Of a stretch of 64,000 nt of DNA, positions 1 through 9,385 are shown one piece after another. The notes under the pieces were generated by a model. It searched no databases. It was not told the origin of the DNA and saw only the letters and a program-made list of their open reading frames with translations. The DNA comes from Acinetobacter courvalinii (GTDB lineage: Bacteria; Pseudomonadota; Gammaproteobacteria; Pseudomonadales; Moraxellaceae), in the NCBI RefSeq assembly GCF_014635545.1, contig NZ_BMDA01000001.1:1752739-1816738 (forward strand), in the 5' to 3' direction. Made by a program: the position numbers and the translations under genes. The stretch's first letter is position 1; the number at the start of each line of letters is the position of its first letter.

Positions 1-1
1 T

Positions 2-2812
2 CCGAATCATGTTCGCTTATTTGTCATAAGTGTGTTTGGTATTTGTCTGTTAGATTATGCGCTGTTTGGCGCTTTTTATACATTTGAATCCAATATTTTT
101 ACCACCTGGATGAGTATAACCCTTACCATCCTGTTTGGTTTTTCCTGTATTTGTCATTTTTTATTAAAACGTTACTCCGCGATTCGCTATAGCCACACCA
201 CCCATCTTATCTTTCAGCTGATCTGTTTTTTTACCGGTTTATTGATTGGTGCCAATACGGTCATTATTAATGATTATTTAGGCAATGATGTTCCGAATTT
301 AATCGGCACACATGTTTTAACACTTACCGCGTTATTACTGACTGCCTCTCATATTATTGCGCTGACTTTTTTAACCCAACATATTCGTTATTTCTTCTTA
401 TTTTTTATCCCGAGTATCACGCCATTATTTATTTCCCAGCTTATACAACGGGATCATGAACATAATCTATTCTATCTGGCCTATTATTCATCTTTTTTCG
501 CAACCGTACTTTGTGCCCAGGCCACCTACAAGATTCATAAGCATCTGGCACTGGTACTTGAAAAAAATAAACAGCTGATTGATGTCGCAGAACAGCACAA
601 CCACTGGACAGAAGAACTGTGCCAGCAACTGCAGCATGAGGTAAACAAGTCTAAAGATATCGAAGCCCAGTTGCAGTTCAATAATCATTTGCTCGAACAA
701 AAAGTTCGTGAGCGTACTTTTGACCTGACCCAGATGAACGAAAGTTTAGAGGAAAATCGTCAGAGTCTGGCATTGGCACACGAAACTGCAGGTATTCAGC
801 ATTGGGACTGGAATCTTGAAAATACCATTCATAATATAACTCCACCGCATGAAGTTGAGCATAACGCCCAGAACCTTTATAGCCTGCTCAATGAGGTTGC
901 CCACCCCAATGATGTTGAACGGGTAAAAAACACGCTCCATCAACACTTATCCGGCCAAACCCCACGTTATGAAGAAACCTTTCGTATTAAATATGAAAAT
1001 GGCGACTGGACCTGGATTCACGCTGTCGGTCAGGTAATTTTAAGAGATCCGAAAAATGGCAACGCCTTACGTATGGTGGGTGTGCACCGTGATATCAATC
1101 AGGAAAAGAAAGATCAGGAACGGCTGAAATTGGCTGCCAATGTGTTTGAACAGGCCTCCGAAGGTATTTTCATTCTGGATGAACACTTTAATTATGTTGA
1201 GATCAACCCTAAATACGAACAACTGACCGGTCTGGATAAGCAAGCTGTTGTAGGCAAACAGCTGTTTGAAATTACCAGACAAAATAAACAGCATCATCAT
1301 AATTTCCATCTCTCCATCTTGGATACCCTACGTGAAGCGCAGGAATATGAAGGTGAATTTCAGGAAACCTATATCTCAGATAAGTCATGTTTCCTCTGGA
1401 TTCATATCAATGCGGTCAAGGATGAACAGGATCGCGTTATTAATTATATCGGTATTGTTTCGGATCAGACTGAACGTAAGCATCAGGAACAGCGCTTATC
1501 GTATTTGACCAATTACGATACGCTAACCGACCTGCCCAACCGTTTTTATTATCAGCAGCAACTGCATCAATATCTGGTCAATGAACCTGCCATTCAACAT
1601 TTGGCTGTTATCCGTCTAAACATTGACCGTTTCCGCGCACTCAATGAAATCATCAGCAATAAAGCCGGCAATGAGCTGCTTAAACAGGTGGCGCAACGTC
1701 TACGCATCAGTAATATTGATGCCCTGCTGGTGGCGCATTTAAGCGCAGATGATTTTGCCATTATTTATGAGATATCCCATCTGCATCCGCCTATTCATCA
1801 ACTCTGCAATAACATTGTAGAAGCTTTTAGCAAGGCTTTTTATATTGCCGATCAGGAGTATTTTGTCAGCATTTCCATTGGCGTGGCCATTTATCCAGAG
1901 CATGGCCGTCAGGTGGATAATTTAAATACCCATGCTGAACAGGCACTGAATGAAGCCAAACGTTTAGGCGGTAATACCATCCATTATTATTCCAATGAAA
2001 GAGCCAATTTTGTTGCCAAATACAGTGATCTGGAACTTGATCTGCGAAAGGCCATTCAGAACAAGGAACTGGTGGTTTACTATCAACCGAAGATCAGCGC
2101 AATCGATGACCAGATCAATGGTTTTGAAGCCTTGATTCGCTGGAAACATCCAAGCAAAGGACTAATTATGCCAAGCATTTTTATTCCTTTGGCAGAAAGT
2201 ACCAGTTTGATCTCTGATATCGGACAGTTTGTATTACATGAAGCAGCCAAGCAGTTACAGGCCTGGCAGCAACTTGGCTTTAATAATATCAATATTGCCG
2301 TCAATATTGTGGCCCAACAGATTTTGCGCGGTCAATTACTGCATGATATTGATGATGTCCTGATGACGTATGGCATTTCTGGTAAAAATCTGGAACTGGA
2401 AATTACCGAATCCGCCTTTCTGGAAAATACCGAAAATGTTAAAACCATTCTCAATGCCCTGAAACAACGTCAGATTTGCATCGCACTGGATGACTTTGGT
2501 ACCGGCTATTCTTCTCTGGCCTACTTAACCGAATATCCAATTGACATTTTAAAAATTGATCGTGCTTTTATTTTGAAAATTGGCAATCCGAAACAGGATG
2601 CGATCGTTAATGCCATGATCGCCATGGGTAAAACCATTGGCTTAAAAGTTGTGGCCGAAGGTGTGGAAACCGAACAGCAACGCGACTATCTCAAAAAACA
2701 AAACTGCGACATATTACAGGGTTACCTGTTCTCGAAACCATTAACTGCGACCGCTGCAACGGAGTACCTGCAACAGCACCTACAGCTGTCAACGGCAAGA
2801 TATTCCATTTAA
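2..2812 (+). CDS. PAS-PAS-GGDEF-EAL membrane signalling protein (5' end outside window)
   Basis: A cyclic-di-GMP signalling protein. The reading frame is open back to base 2, so the GTG at 32 is probably internal and the true start lies upstream. The visible N-terminus has several hydrophobic segments (about residues 1-155 counted from base 32), then a coiled-coil stretch (about 160-240), two PAS-like regions (about 245-360 and 365-485), a GGDEF domain and an EAL domain. The GGDEF signature reads SADDF at 571-575, so cyclase activity is doubtful. The EAL domain keeps EAL (699-701), ITES, DDFGTGYSS and VAEGVET, the residues expected of an active phosphodiesterase. I infer a membrane-anchored c-di-GMP phosphodiesterase, possibly with GTP sensing by the degenerate GGDEF. 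Confidence 0.92.
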   Translation, partial: PNHVRLFVISVFGICLLDYALFGAFYTFESNIFTTWMSITLTILFGFSCICHFLLKRYSAIRYSHTTHLIFQLICFFTGLLIGANTVIINDYLGNDVPNLIGTHVLTLTALLLTASHIIALTFLTQHIRYFFLFFIPSITPLFISQLIQRDHEHNLFYLAYYSSFFATVLCAQATYKIHKHLALVLEKNKQLIDVAEQHNHWTEELCQQLQHEVNKSKDIEAQLQFNNHLLEQKVRERTFDLTQMNESLEENRQSLALAHETAGIQHWDWNLENTIHNITPPHEVEHNAQNLYSLLNEVAHPNDVERVKNTLHQHLSGQTPRYEETFRIKYENGDWTWIHAVGQVILRDPKNGNALRMVGVHRDINQEKKDQERLKLAANVFEQASEGIFILDEHFNYVEINPKYEQLTGLDKQAVVGKQLFEITRQNKQHHHNFHLSILDTLREAQEYEGEFQETYISDKSCFLWIHINAVKDEQDRVINYIGIVSDQTERKHQEQRLSYLTNYDTLTDLPNRFYYQQQLHQYLVNEPAIQHLAVIRLNIDRFRALNEIISNKAGNELLKQVAQRLRISNIDALLVAHLSADDFAIIYEISHLHPPIHQLCNNIVEAFSKAFYIADQEYFVSISIGVAIYPEHGRQVDNLNTHAEQALNEAKRLGGNTIHYYSNERANFVAKYSDLELDLRKAIQNKELVVYYQPKISAIDDQINGFEALIRWKHPSKGLIMPSIFIPLAESTSLISDIGQFVLHEAAKQLQAWQQLGFNNINIAVNIVAQQILRGQLLHDIDDVLMTYGISGKNLELEITESAFLENTENVKTILNALKQRQICIALDDFGTGYSSLAYLTEYPIDILKIDRAFILKIGNPKQDAIVNAMIAMGKTIGLKVVAEGVETEQQRDYLKKQNCDILQGYLFSKPLTATAATEYLQQHLQLSTARYSI

Positions 2813-2922
2813 ACGTAAATTTTAAGCTTTTTGGTCCTTTTCTTCGCAGCAAATCTAGCCTGTGAATCGCTGTAACGTTGAGTGAAAATAAGCTTTTTTG
2901 ACTGTGCGAAAGCATGAACTAG

Positions 2923-2931
2923 TGCTATATT
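2923..2931 (+). promoter_or_regulatory. Possible extended -10 promoter of maeB
   Basis: TGCTATATT fits an extended -10 element about 70 bases before maeB. A TTGACT lies upstream at 2898-2903, but its 22-base spacing is too long for a normal -35, so the assignment rests on the extended -10 alone. Confidence 0.3.
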
Positions 2932-3003
2932 CTTGTGCACTTATCTTAATATAGTAATTGGACTTGTATATGTCTGATTATTATCGGAACAAATGAGACT
3001 CAG

Positions 3004-5274
3004 ATGGACGATCAATCTTTAAAACAAGCCGCTTTGTATTACCATGAATTTCCTACACCTGGAAAAATCAGTGTGACACCAAACAAGCAGCTCGTTAACC
3101 AACGAGATCTAGCGCTTGCTTATTCCCCTGGTGTTGCAGCTCCATGTTTAGAAATCGAACGTGACCCTTCTACCGCTGCAAAATATACAGCACGTGGTAA
3201 TCTGGTCGCCGTCGTGAGTAATGGTACTGCCGTTCTTGGTTTGGGAAATATTGGTCCTCTTGCTTCTAAGCCGGTTATGGAAGGTAAAGGCGTTCTATTT
3301 AAAAAGTTCGCTGGTGTTGATGTCTTCGATATCGAAATTGATGAAAATGATCCAGACAAGATCGTTGATATCGTTGCGGCCCTAGAGCCAACTTTTGGTG
3401 GTATCAACCTTGAAGATATCAAAGCGCCAGAATGTTTCTATATCGAAAAGAAACTTCGCGAACGCATGAAAATTCCGGTATTCCATGATGACCAACATGG
3501 AACCAGTATTATTGTCGGTTCAGCATTGCTCAATGCTTTACAGATCGTAAATAAGAAAATTGATGAAATTAAAATTGTTGCCTCAGGCGCAGGTGCTGCT
3601 GCACTTTCTTGCCTAGATTTACTTTGCGCATTAGGCGTAAATAAAAACAACATCGTTGTTGCCGACTCTCGTGGTCTTTTGACCACTGCGCGTGAAGGTC
3701 TGGACGAGTCTAAAAAACGTTATGTTCAAGACATTCAAGCCAGCCAGTTGCATGAAGTCATGGCAGGCGCAGACATGTTCCTCGGTCTTTCAGCAGCAGG
3801 CATCTTGACCAAAGAAATGGTTAAGGAAATGGCTGAGAACCCGATCATTTTTGCCTTGGCAAACCCTGATCCGGAAATTTTACCTGAACATGCACACGAA
3901 GTTCGCCCAGATGTGATTATGGCAACAGGTCGTTCTGACTATCCGAACCAAGTGAACAATGCACTTTGTTTCCCTTATATCTTCCGTGGTGCGCTGGATG
4001 TTGGTGCCACAACCATTAATGAAGAAATGAAAATTGCCTGTGTCCACGCGATTGCGCGTATGGCACATGTAGAAGCAGATGCTGCAACTTATGGTGAAAA
4101 ATCAGCTTCATTTGGTCGTGACTACCTGATCCCTCGCCCGCTTGATCAACGTTTGATTCTGGAAATTGCACCAGCCGTTGCCAAAGCAGCAATAGATTCT
4201 GGCGTCGCAACCCGTCCAATCGAAGATTTCTCTGCATATCGTCAACGTCTTTCTGAGTTCGTTTATAACTCGGCATTCTTGATGAAACCGATCTTTGCAC
4301 AGGCAAAAACCGACCCGAAACGTATTGCTTATGCTGAAGGTGAAGATCTACGTGTATTACGTGCGGTTCAGATTGCTGTTGATGAAGGCTTGGCAAAACC
4401 GATTCTTGTTGGTCGTACCGCCGTGATTGAAGAGAATATCAAAAAGCTTGGTTTACGCTTACAACATGGTGTAAACATTGAAATCGTCGACCAGGAAAAA
4501 AATCCTCAGTACGAAGAGTTCTCTAAAGAATATCACCAGATCATGCAACGCAAAGGCGTTACGGTTGAATACGCGCAACGTGAAGCACGCCGTCGTTCTA
4601 CACTCATTGCAGCCATGTTGGTGAAGTTTGGTCAAGCAGATGGCATGTTATGTGGTACTTATTCAAGCTATGACATTCACTTGGATTTCGTGAAAAATAT
4701 CATTGGCTTAAAAGAAGGTCGTAGCACATTCTTTACCTTGAACGCCTTGATGCTTGAAGATCGCAATTTATTTATTGCAGATACCTATGTAAACACCAAC
4801 CCAACTGCGGCTCAGCTTGCTGAAATGACAATTTTGGCAGCAGAAGAAGTTCGCCGTTTTGGTATTACACCGCGTGTTGCCCTGCTTTCACACTCGAGCT
4901 TTGGTAGCGATCAAACCGATCCAAGCGCACAAAAAATGCGTGAAGTTTACCGTTTGTTGTCTGAACAGGCTCCTGAACTTGAAGTTGAAGGCGAGATGCA
5001 CGGTGATGCTGCATTAGATGAAAATATTCGTCATTTTGCATTCCCGAATTCACGCTTCAAAGGCTCGGCAAACTTGTTGATTATGCCTAACCTCGATTCG
5101 GCAAACATTTCATTCAACCTGTTAAAAGCAACTTCTGGGAATAATGTGACCATTGGTCCTATTTTACTCGGTGCTGCAAAACCTGTTCATATTCTGACAC
5201 CTACGGCAACGACTCGTCGTCTGGTCAATATGACAGCATTAACAGTTGCTGAAATTCAACAAAGCCAGAACTAA
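3004..5274 (+). CDS. maeB: NADP-dependent malic enzyme with phosphotransacetylase-like C-terminus
   Basis: Oxidative decarboxylation of malate to pyruvate with reduction of NADP, feeding NADPH and pyruvate from the TCA cycle. The 756-residue length is typical of the large MaeB type: a malic-enzyme half (about 1-425) with the motif near [17 protein letters not shown] and a Rossmann glycine-rich segment ([11 protein letters not shown]), followed by a phosphate acetyl/butyryltransferase-like half (about 430-756). In this family the C-terminal half is regarded as regulatory, not as an active transacetylase. ATG start with a weak GAG upstream. It is monocistronic, with a long hairpin right after the stop. 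Confidence 0.96.
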   Translation: MDDQSLKQAALYYHEFPTPGKISVTPNKQLVNQRDLALAYSPGVAAPCLEIERDPSTAAKYTARGNLVAVVSNGTAVLGLGNIGPLASKPVMEGKGVLFKKFAGVDVFDIEIDENDPDKIVDIVAALEPTFGGINLEDIKAPECFYIEKKLRERMKIPVFHDDQHGTSIIVGSALLNALQIVNKKIDEIKIVASGAGAAALSCLDLLCALGVNKNNIVVADSRGLLTTAREGLDESKKRYVQDIQASQLHEVMAGADMFLGLSAAGILTKEMVKEMAENPIIFALANPDPEILPEHAHEVRPDVIMATGRSDYPNQVNNALCFPYIFRGALDVGATTINEEMKIACVHAIARMAHVEADAATYGEKSASFGRDYLIPRPLDQRLILEIAPAVAKAAIDSGVATRPIEDFSAYRQRLSEFVYNSAFLMKPIFAQAKTDPKRIAYAEGEDLRVLRAVQIAVDEGLAKPILVGRTAVIEENIKKLGLRLQHGVNIEIVDQEKNPQYEEFSKEYHQIMQRKGVTVEYAQREARRRSTLIAAMLVKFGQADGMLCGTYSSYDIHLDFVKNIIGLKEGRSTFFTLNALMLEDRNLFIADTYVNTNPTAAQLAEMTILAAEEVRRFGITPRVALLSHSSFGSDQTDPSAQKMREVYRLLSEQAPELEVEGEMHGDAALDENIRHFAFPNSRFKGSANLLIMPNLDSANISFNLLKATSGNNVTIGPILLGAAKPVHILTPTATTRRLVNMTALTVAEIQQSQN

Positions 5275-5280
5275 GTTCAC

Positions 5281-5314
5281 CTAAGCGAAGCTTTTCTGGA
5301 AAAGCTTCGCTTAG
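5281..5314 (+). terminator. Perfect 16-bp inverted repeat after maeB
   Basis: The arms 5281-5296 and 5299-5314 are exact reverse complements separated by only two bases, and each contains an AAGCTT palindrome. It sits 6 bases after the maeB stop. There is no T-run after it, so it could be a 3'-end-stabilising hairpin and not a classical intrinsic terminator. Confidence 0.5.
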
Positions 5315-5370
5315 CGCTTGAGAAAACCTCTATTCTGTAGCATGATTGTGTGAAGAATCGAGGTTTTTTC

Positions 5371-6597
5371 ATGCGAGTTTATTTAGTAGGCGGTGCAGTT
5401 CGGGATCATTTGCTCGGCCATCCCTATCACGAAAAAGATTATGTGGTGGTTGGAGCAACACCTGAACAATTATTGGCCGAAGGTTATCAACCTGTCGGTA
5501 AAGATTTTCCTGTATTCCTACATCCAAAAACAAAAGAAGAATATGCACTGGCACGTACTGAACGCAAATCTGGTGTGGGTTATCATGGCTTTCAGTTTTT
5601 CACTGATACCAGCGTAAAATTAGAAGACGATCTGGTTCGTCGTGATCTGACCATTAATGCAATGGCAATGGATGAAAATGGCACAGTCTATGATCCCTAT
5701 GATGGTCAGCAGGACTTGCAACACAAAATTCTACGTCATGTTTCAGATGCATTTACCGAAGATCCATTACGTGTACTTCGCGTAGCACGTTTTGCCGCAC
5801 GTTATGCCAGTTACGGCTTTAAGGTTGCTGAAGAAACCCTGCAATTGATGCGAAAGATTGCCCAGTCAGGTGAATTAAGTGCATTAACGCCCGAACGCGT
5901 CTGGAAAGAAACCTCTCGTGCCTTAATGGAAGATCATGCAGATGTGTATTTCCAGATCTTAAAAGACTGTGATGCCTTGGAAGTCTTATTCCCAGAAATC
6001 AATGCATTATTCGGCGTTCCTCAACGTCCAGAATATCATCCTGAAATTGATTGCGGCATTCACACCCTGATGGCACTAAAACAGGCCTGTTTAGCGAATT
6101 ATGCGCTTGAAGTGCGCTTTGCAGTGCTGGTACACGACCTAGGCAAAGCACTCACCCCTGTAGACGAGTTACCACGACATATTATGCATGAAGAACGTGG
6201 TATTCCACCCGTTACCCAGATCTGTGACCGCTTGAAGGTACCGACTGCCTTGAAAAATCTGGCCCTGATCGTATGTAAAGAGCATTTAAAATGTCATCAG
6301 GTAAAGAATCTGAAACCGGGTACTTTATGGCGTTTGTTACAGCGTTTGGATGTACTACGCCGACCAGAAAAAGTAGAGGCTTTTGTACAGGCCTGTGAAT
6401 GTGATGCCAAAGGTCGTTTAGGTTTAGAGCAACGTCCTTATCCGCAAGCCCAATATATGCTAGATGCAATGCAAATTGTCAGAAATATACGTGCGCAGGA
6501 TTTGCCCGAACATGTCAGCGGCCCTGAAATTGGAGAAATGCTGATTCAATATCGAATTGATGCATTGGCAAAGTTCAAGGAACAACACATTAACTGA
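5371..6597 (+). CDS. cca: Multifunctional CCA tRNA nucleotidyltransferase
   Basis: Adds or repairs the 3'-CCA end of tRNAs. The class II nucleotidyltransferase motif GGAVRDHLLG is followed by EKDYVVVG, where Glu replaces the first Asp of the usual DxD pair; RRDLTINAMAMD and ERTERK-like basic motifs follow. An HD-type metal site (HDLGKA) in the C-terminal half matches the long, multifunctional CCA enzymes with phosphatase/phosphodiesterase activity. I chose ATG 5371, preceded by GAGG at 5360-5363 with 7-base spacing; an in-frame GTG at 5350 adds seven residues before the conserved start. Length 408 aa. Confidence 0.95.
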   Translation: MRVYLVGGAVRDHLLGHPYHEKDYVVVGATPEQLLAEGYQPVGKDFPVFLHPKTKEEYALARTERKSGVGYHGFQFFTDTSVKLEDDLVRRDLTINAMAMDENGTVYDPYDGQQDLQHKILRHVSDAFTEDPLRVLRVARFAARYASYGFKVAEETLQLMRKIAQSGELSALTPERVWKETSRALMEDHADVYFQILKDCDALEVLFPEINALFGVPQRPEYHPEIDCGIHTLMALKQACLANYALEVRFAVLVHDLGKALTPVDELPRHIMHEERGIPPVTQICDRLKVPTALKNLALIVCKEHLKCHQVKNLKPGTLWRLLQRLDVLRRPEKVEAFVQACECDAKGRLGLEQRPYPQAQYMLDAMQIVRNIRAQDLPEHVSGPEIGEMLIQYRIDALAKFKEQHIN

Positions 6598-6699
6598 TTA
6601 ATTTTTAAGTAAATAAGGTCTTTTTCTCGCATTTTTTGCTCGGTTTACGCTGAAAAGATTATTAATCAAGCAAACGATTAATTTTATTTATTATTGTTG

Positions 6700-6728
6700 T
6701 TGACGCATCTGCTTTTCATGCCTAAAAT
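6700..6728 (+). promoter_or_regulatory. Sigma-70 promoter of the tRNA-Asn pair
   Basis: TTGACG at 6700-6705 and TAAAAT at 6723-6728 are separated by 17 bases. The following bases (GCGC) form a GC-rich discriminator, as is common at stringently controlled stable-RNA promoters. The first tRNA begins 12 bases after the -10. Confidence 0.8.
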
Positions 6729-6739
6729 GCGCATCAGAT

Positions 6740-6815
6740 TCTCCAATAGCTCAGTCGGTAGAGCGACGGACTGTTAATCCGCAGGTCCCTGGTTCGAGCC
6801 CAGGTTGGAGAGCCA
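6740..6815 (+). tRNA. tRNA-Asn (GTT)
   Basis: A 76-base cloverleaf with encoded CCA. The acceptor stem is TCTCCAA paired with TTGGAGA, the anticodon GTT is at 6773-6775, and the T-loop reads GGTTCGAGCC. It differs from the next copy only by the A-T versus C-G pair at acceptor position 6/67. Confidence 0.98.
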
Positions 6816-6824
6816 ATCTACTAT

Positions 6825-6900
6825 TCTCCCATAGCTCAGTCGGTAGAGCGACGGACTGTTAATCCGCAGGTCCCTGGTTCGAGCCCAGGTGGGAGAGCCA
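6825..6900 (+). tRNA. tRNA-Asn (GTT), second copy
   Basis: A 76-base tRNA with encoded CCA, anticodon GTT at 6858-6860, and acceptor stem TCTCCCA paired with TGGGAGA. It is separated from the first copy by 9 bases and is probably co-transcribed from the promoter at 6700. Confidence 0.98.
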
Positions 6901-6906
6901 AGATTC

Positions 6907-6940
6907 TAAAAAGCCCTGATCATTGATTGGGGCTTTTTTT
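6907..6940 (+). terminator. Intrinsic terminator of the tRNA-Asn unit
   Basis: AAGCCC (6911-6916) pairs with GGGCTT (6930-6935), followed by a run of T. It lies just after the second tRNA. Confidence 0.85.
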
Positions 6941-6966
6941 ATGACATGATAAAATTAAACTCCCAT

Positions 6967-6997
6967 AAAAAAACCTCTGCTGATCAGAGGTTTTTTC
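6967..6997 (-). terminator. Intrinsic terminator of the miaE-side operon
   Basis: CCTCTG (6974-6979) and CAGAGG (6985-6990) form a stem flanked by A and T runs on both sides, so it can work in both directions. It lies 14 bases beyond the miaE stop. Confidence 0.85.
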
Positions 6998-7010
6998 TTT
7001 CAGATTCAGA

Positions 7011-7667
7011 TTAAGCTGCCATTGTTGCAGGTACACCACTATGAAAACGGAAGGTATCATCTGGAGTTAAAATCAGATTTTTTTCCACTTCACGGATATA
7101 TTCAATACGCTGCTGAATATCTTCTTCCGGGTCTTTGAGCTTCGCTGATTTTGCAACATCTAAAGCCAACGCTAAATAGTCCTCAAAATGGCGAGATTCC
7201 GATTTAAGCAAATAACGGTAGTATCGCCCCAGCTCATCATCAACAATCGGTGCCAGCGCATAGAAACGCTCGCATGAACGGGCTTCTACAAAAGCACCAA
7301 TAATCATGACATCAATCAATGCTTCAGGCTCGTAAGTACGGATTTCTTTACGTAACCCGCCTGCATAACGCCCTGCACTCAAGCCCTTCCATTCTTGGCC
7401 GCGCTTATTCATGAATTCCAGCACCTGCTCATAATGTAGCATCTCTTCACGCACCAATTGCGCCAATTTCACTTGCAAATCGGTAAAGAAGCTGTAGCGG
7501 AACATCAAATTCATGGCTGTACTTGCTGCTTTCTTTTCACAGTTGGCATGGTCTTGCATCAAGATATCAAGGTTATTTACCGCTTCATCTAACCATGCCT
7601 GAGGTGTTGTACAACCCAAAAACGCAATGACGGGTTGCATTAACTCATCATAATTTACACTACTCAT
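7011..7667 (-). CDS. miaE: tRNA-(ms2io6A)-hydroxylase
   Basis: A non-haem di-iron monooxygenase that hydroxylates 2-methylthio-N6-isopentenyl-adenosine at position 37 of tRNAs reading U-starting codons. 218 aa with ferritin-like metal ligands: EEMLHYEQ in one helix pair, and EARSCERF and ESRHFEDY in the other. It is the last gene of the minus-strand run, 4 bases after pdxJ, and is followed by a strong terminator. Confidence 0.95.
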   Translation of the reverse strand: MSSVNYDELMQPVIAFLGCTTPQAWLDEAVNNLDILMQDHANCEKKAASTAMNLMFRYSFFTDLQVKLAQLVREEMLHYEQVLEFMNKRGQEWKGLSAGRYAGGLRKEIRTYEPEALIDVMIIGAFVEARSCERFYALAPIVDDELGRYYRYLLKSESRHFEDYLALALDVAKSAKLKDPEEDIQQRIEYIREVEKNLILTPDDTFRFHSGVPATMAA

Positions 7668-7671
7668 AAAC

Positions 7672-8400
7672 TTATCTCGCAGCAGCCTGAATTGCTGCTT
7701 TCATATCTTTTACTGCTTGAGCCAGTCCAACGAATACGCTATCGGCAATAATCGAATGCCCAATATTCAGCTCATGAATTTGCGGGATCGCTGCAATCGC
7801 CGCGACATTGTCCAGATTTAAACCATGTCCTGCATTGACCACCAAACCTTTGGCAGCTGCGTACTCTGCACCTTTAATAATACGCGCCAATTCAGCTTGT
7901 TGCTGTTCATCAGTTTCTGCATCTGCATAAGCACCGGTATGAATTTCAATCGTCGGCGCACCACATGCGACAGCCGCATCAATCTGTGCCAGATCTGCAT
8001 CGATAAATAACGACACATCACTACCAATTGCGGTCAGTGCTTCTGTTGCTGCCTTCACTTTTTCAAAGTGCCCTACAACATCCAGACCACCTTCGGTGGT
8101 GACTTCCTGGCGACGCTCTGGGACGAAGCAAACATGTTGCGGTTGAATCTCTTTGGCAAATGCAACCATTTCATCTGTCACAGCCAGTTCCAGATTCATT
8201 CGCGTTTTCAACAACGGACGCATACGACGTACATCATCATCCTGAATATGGCGACGATCTTCACGCAAATGTAAGGTAATCCCCTCTGCACCCGCTTGCT
8301 CACAAACCAAAGCAGCCTGAACTGGATCAGGGTAAGTTGTACCACGTGCCTGTCTTAATGTTGCAACATGATCAATGTTTACACCCAAGATTGCAGCCAT
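7672..8400 (-). CDS. pdxJ: Pyridoxine 5'-phosphate synthase
   Basis: Condenses 1-deoxyxylulose 5-phosphate with 3-amino-2-oxopropyl phosphate to form pyridoxine 5'-phosphate (vitamin B6). TIM-barrel protein with the family N-terminus [15 protein letters not shown], the [12 protein letters not shown] segment and the [15 protein letters not shown]-terminal loop. I start it at ATG 8400 (242 aa), with AGGAT upstream; the longer frame to 8508 would overlap recO and adds residues not found in PdxJ. It follows recO, as in many Gammaproteobacteria. Confidence 0.96.
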   Translation of the reverse strand: MAAILGVNIDHVATLRQARGTTYPDPVQAALVCEQAGAEGITLHLREDRRHIQDDDVRRMRPLLKTRMNLELAVTDEMVAFAKEIQPQHVCFVPERRQEVTTEGGLDVVGHFEKVKAATEALTAIGSDVSLFIDADLAQIDAAVACGAPTIEIHTGAYADAETDEQQQAELARIIKGAEYAAAKGLVVNAGHGLNLDNVAAIAAIPQIHELNIGHSIIADSVFVGLAQAVKDMKAAIQAAAR

Positions 8401-8455
8401 AAAAAATATCCTATCGGTTGAGCCCTGAATAATGATTTTCAATACATCAGGAATA

Positions 8456-9163
8456 TCAAGTTTGTGTACTTTGAATCCAGAGTTGACGGCTTTTAAGTGG
8501 CCGGTCACCCAGCAATGAGCTAATCATTTGACGGTATAGTTTACCCAATAATTGCAATTGTTCGTGAGAAAAATCCTGACCATCTTCATAGTTTTGCATA
8601 GACGCAATCAATGTACCGGAAAGTGTCGAACGTGATGCTTGCGCAACTGGCAAAAAGCCATCATTCAACTGAAACTGGTAATGCCGAAGTGGCAGGATTT
8701 GCTGCTGATTGGCATCCACTGAAAAATCGATGGCATAGCCCAGCTCTTGCAATAAGACATGCTCGAATTGACGCAGGATTTGGCGCAAGAATAAGGACGC
8801 TTGCTCATGTGAGGCGAGTTGCTGCAATTGCAACAAGGTCAACTGATATTGCTCAAATGTCTGAGGCATTGCTTCTTCCAGAGGGCAAAGGCGCAACACA
8901 ATTTCATTGAGATAGAACCCAGCAAAAAAAGCATCGCCATGAAAGAAAACAGGCTGGTTCAGAATTTCCAGTTTAGTGAAGTTTTTAAGCTCGGATTTGC
9001 CTGTCGCTTGCAAGCAAATAGGTTGATACTGCGGTGGAGGAATCTGTCTTAAGATTCCATCCACCCGACCATATTCTTGTGTAAATAAATGCACAATATG
9101 GCTTTTTTCACGATATTTACGATGATGAATCAAATAGCCATGCAGGACTTCATTACGCATCAT
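8456..9163 (-). CDS. recO: DNA repair protein RecO
   Basis: RecFOR-pathway mediator that helps load RecA on SSB-coated DNA and anneals strands. 235 aa. The N-terminal OB-fold segment ([23 protein letters not shown], here about residues 5-27) and the helical C-terminal half fit RecO; no zinc-binding cysteine set is visible, as in many gammaproteobacterial forms. Two adjacent ATGs are at 9163 and 9160. It lies 9 bases after the small lipoprotein gene, within the era-recO-pdxJ cluster. Confidence 0.93.
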   Translation of the reverse strand: MMRNEVLHGYLIHHRKYREKSHIVHLFTQEYGRVDGILRQIPPPQYQPICLQATGKSELKNFTKLEILNQPVFFHGDAFFAGFYLNEIVLRLCPLEEAMPQTFEQYQLTLLQLQQLASHEQASLFLRQILRQFEHVLLQELGYAIDFSVDANQQQILPLRHYQFQLNDGFLPVAQASRSTLSGTLIASMQNYEDGQDFSHEQLQLLGKLYRQMISSLLGDRPLKSRQLWIQSTQT

Positions 9164-9172
9164 GGAACGAGA

Positions 9173-9370
9173 TTAGTCCTTCTTCTTGTCATCCTTTTCT
9201 TCATCATCGCCATCAGGAATAACCGCACCGACCACAGCAGCCGTGCCTTTGACCACCCCTTTGGTTGTCTTATAAGCCACTTTAACAGGTACGGTCACAA
9301 GTTTATGAATACAGCCCTGTAACATGAAAATACATGTCACGATTGCGAATACACGAATTGTTGTTTTCAT
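9173..9370 (-). CDS. Small lipoprotein between era and recO
   Basis: A 65-aa protein with a signal peptide ending in the lipobox LQGC, a short hydrophobic Val/Lys-rich body and a very charged Asp/Lys tail. It should be lipid-anchored in the envelope. An upstream in-frame ATG at 9382 is possible; I prefer 9370 because it gives a standard signal length and has GGAA 7 bases upstream. Function unknown. I recall similar small lipoproteins at this site in Acinetobacter, but could not check. Confidence 0.75.
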   Translation of the reverse strand: MKTTIRVFAIVTCIFMLQGCIHKLVTVPVKVAYKTTKGVVKGTAAVVGAVIPDGDDEEKDDKKKD

Positions 9371-9385
9371 ACCTGTTTCCATTGC

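Noticed and set aside
2898..2931. TTGACT as the -35 box of maeB
   Set aside because: The spacing to TATATT is 22 bases, too long for sigma-70; only the extended -10 is kept as a candidate.
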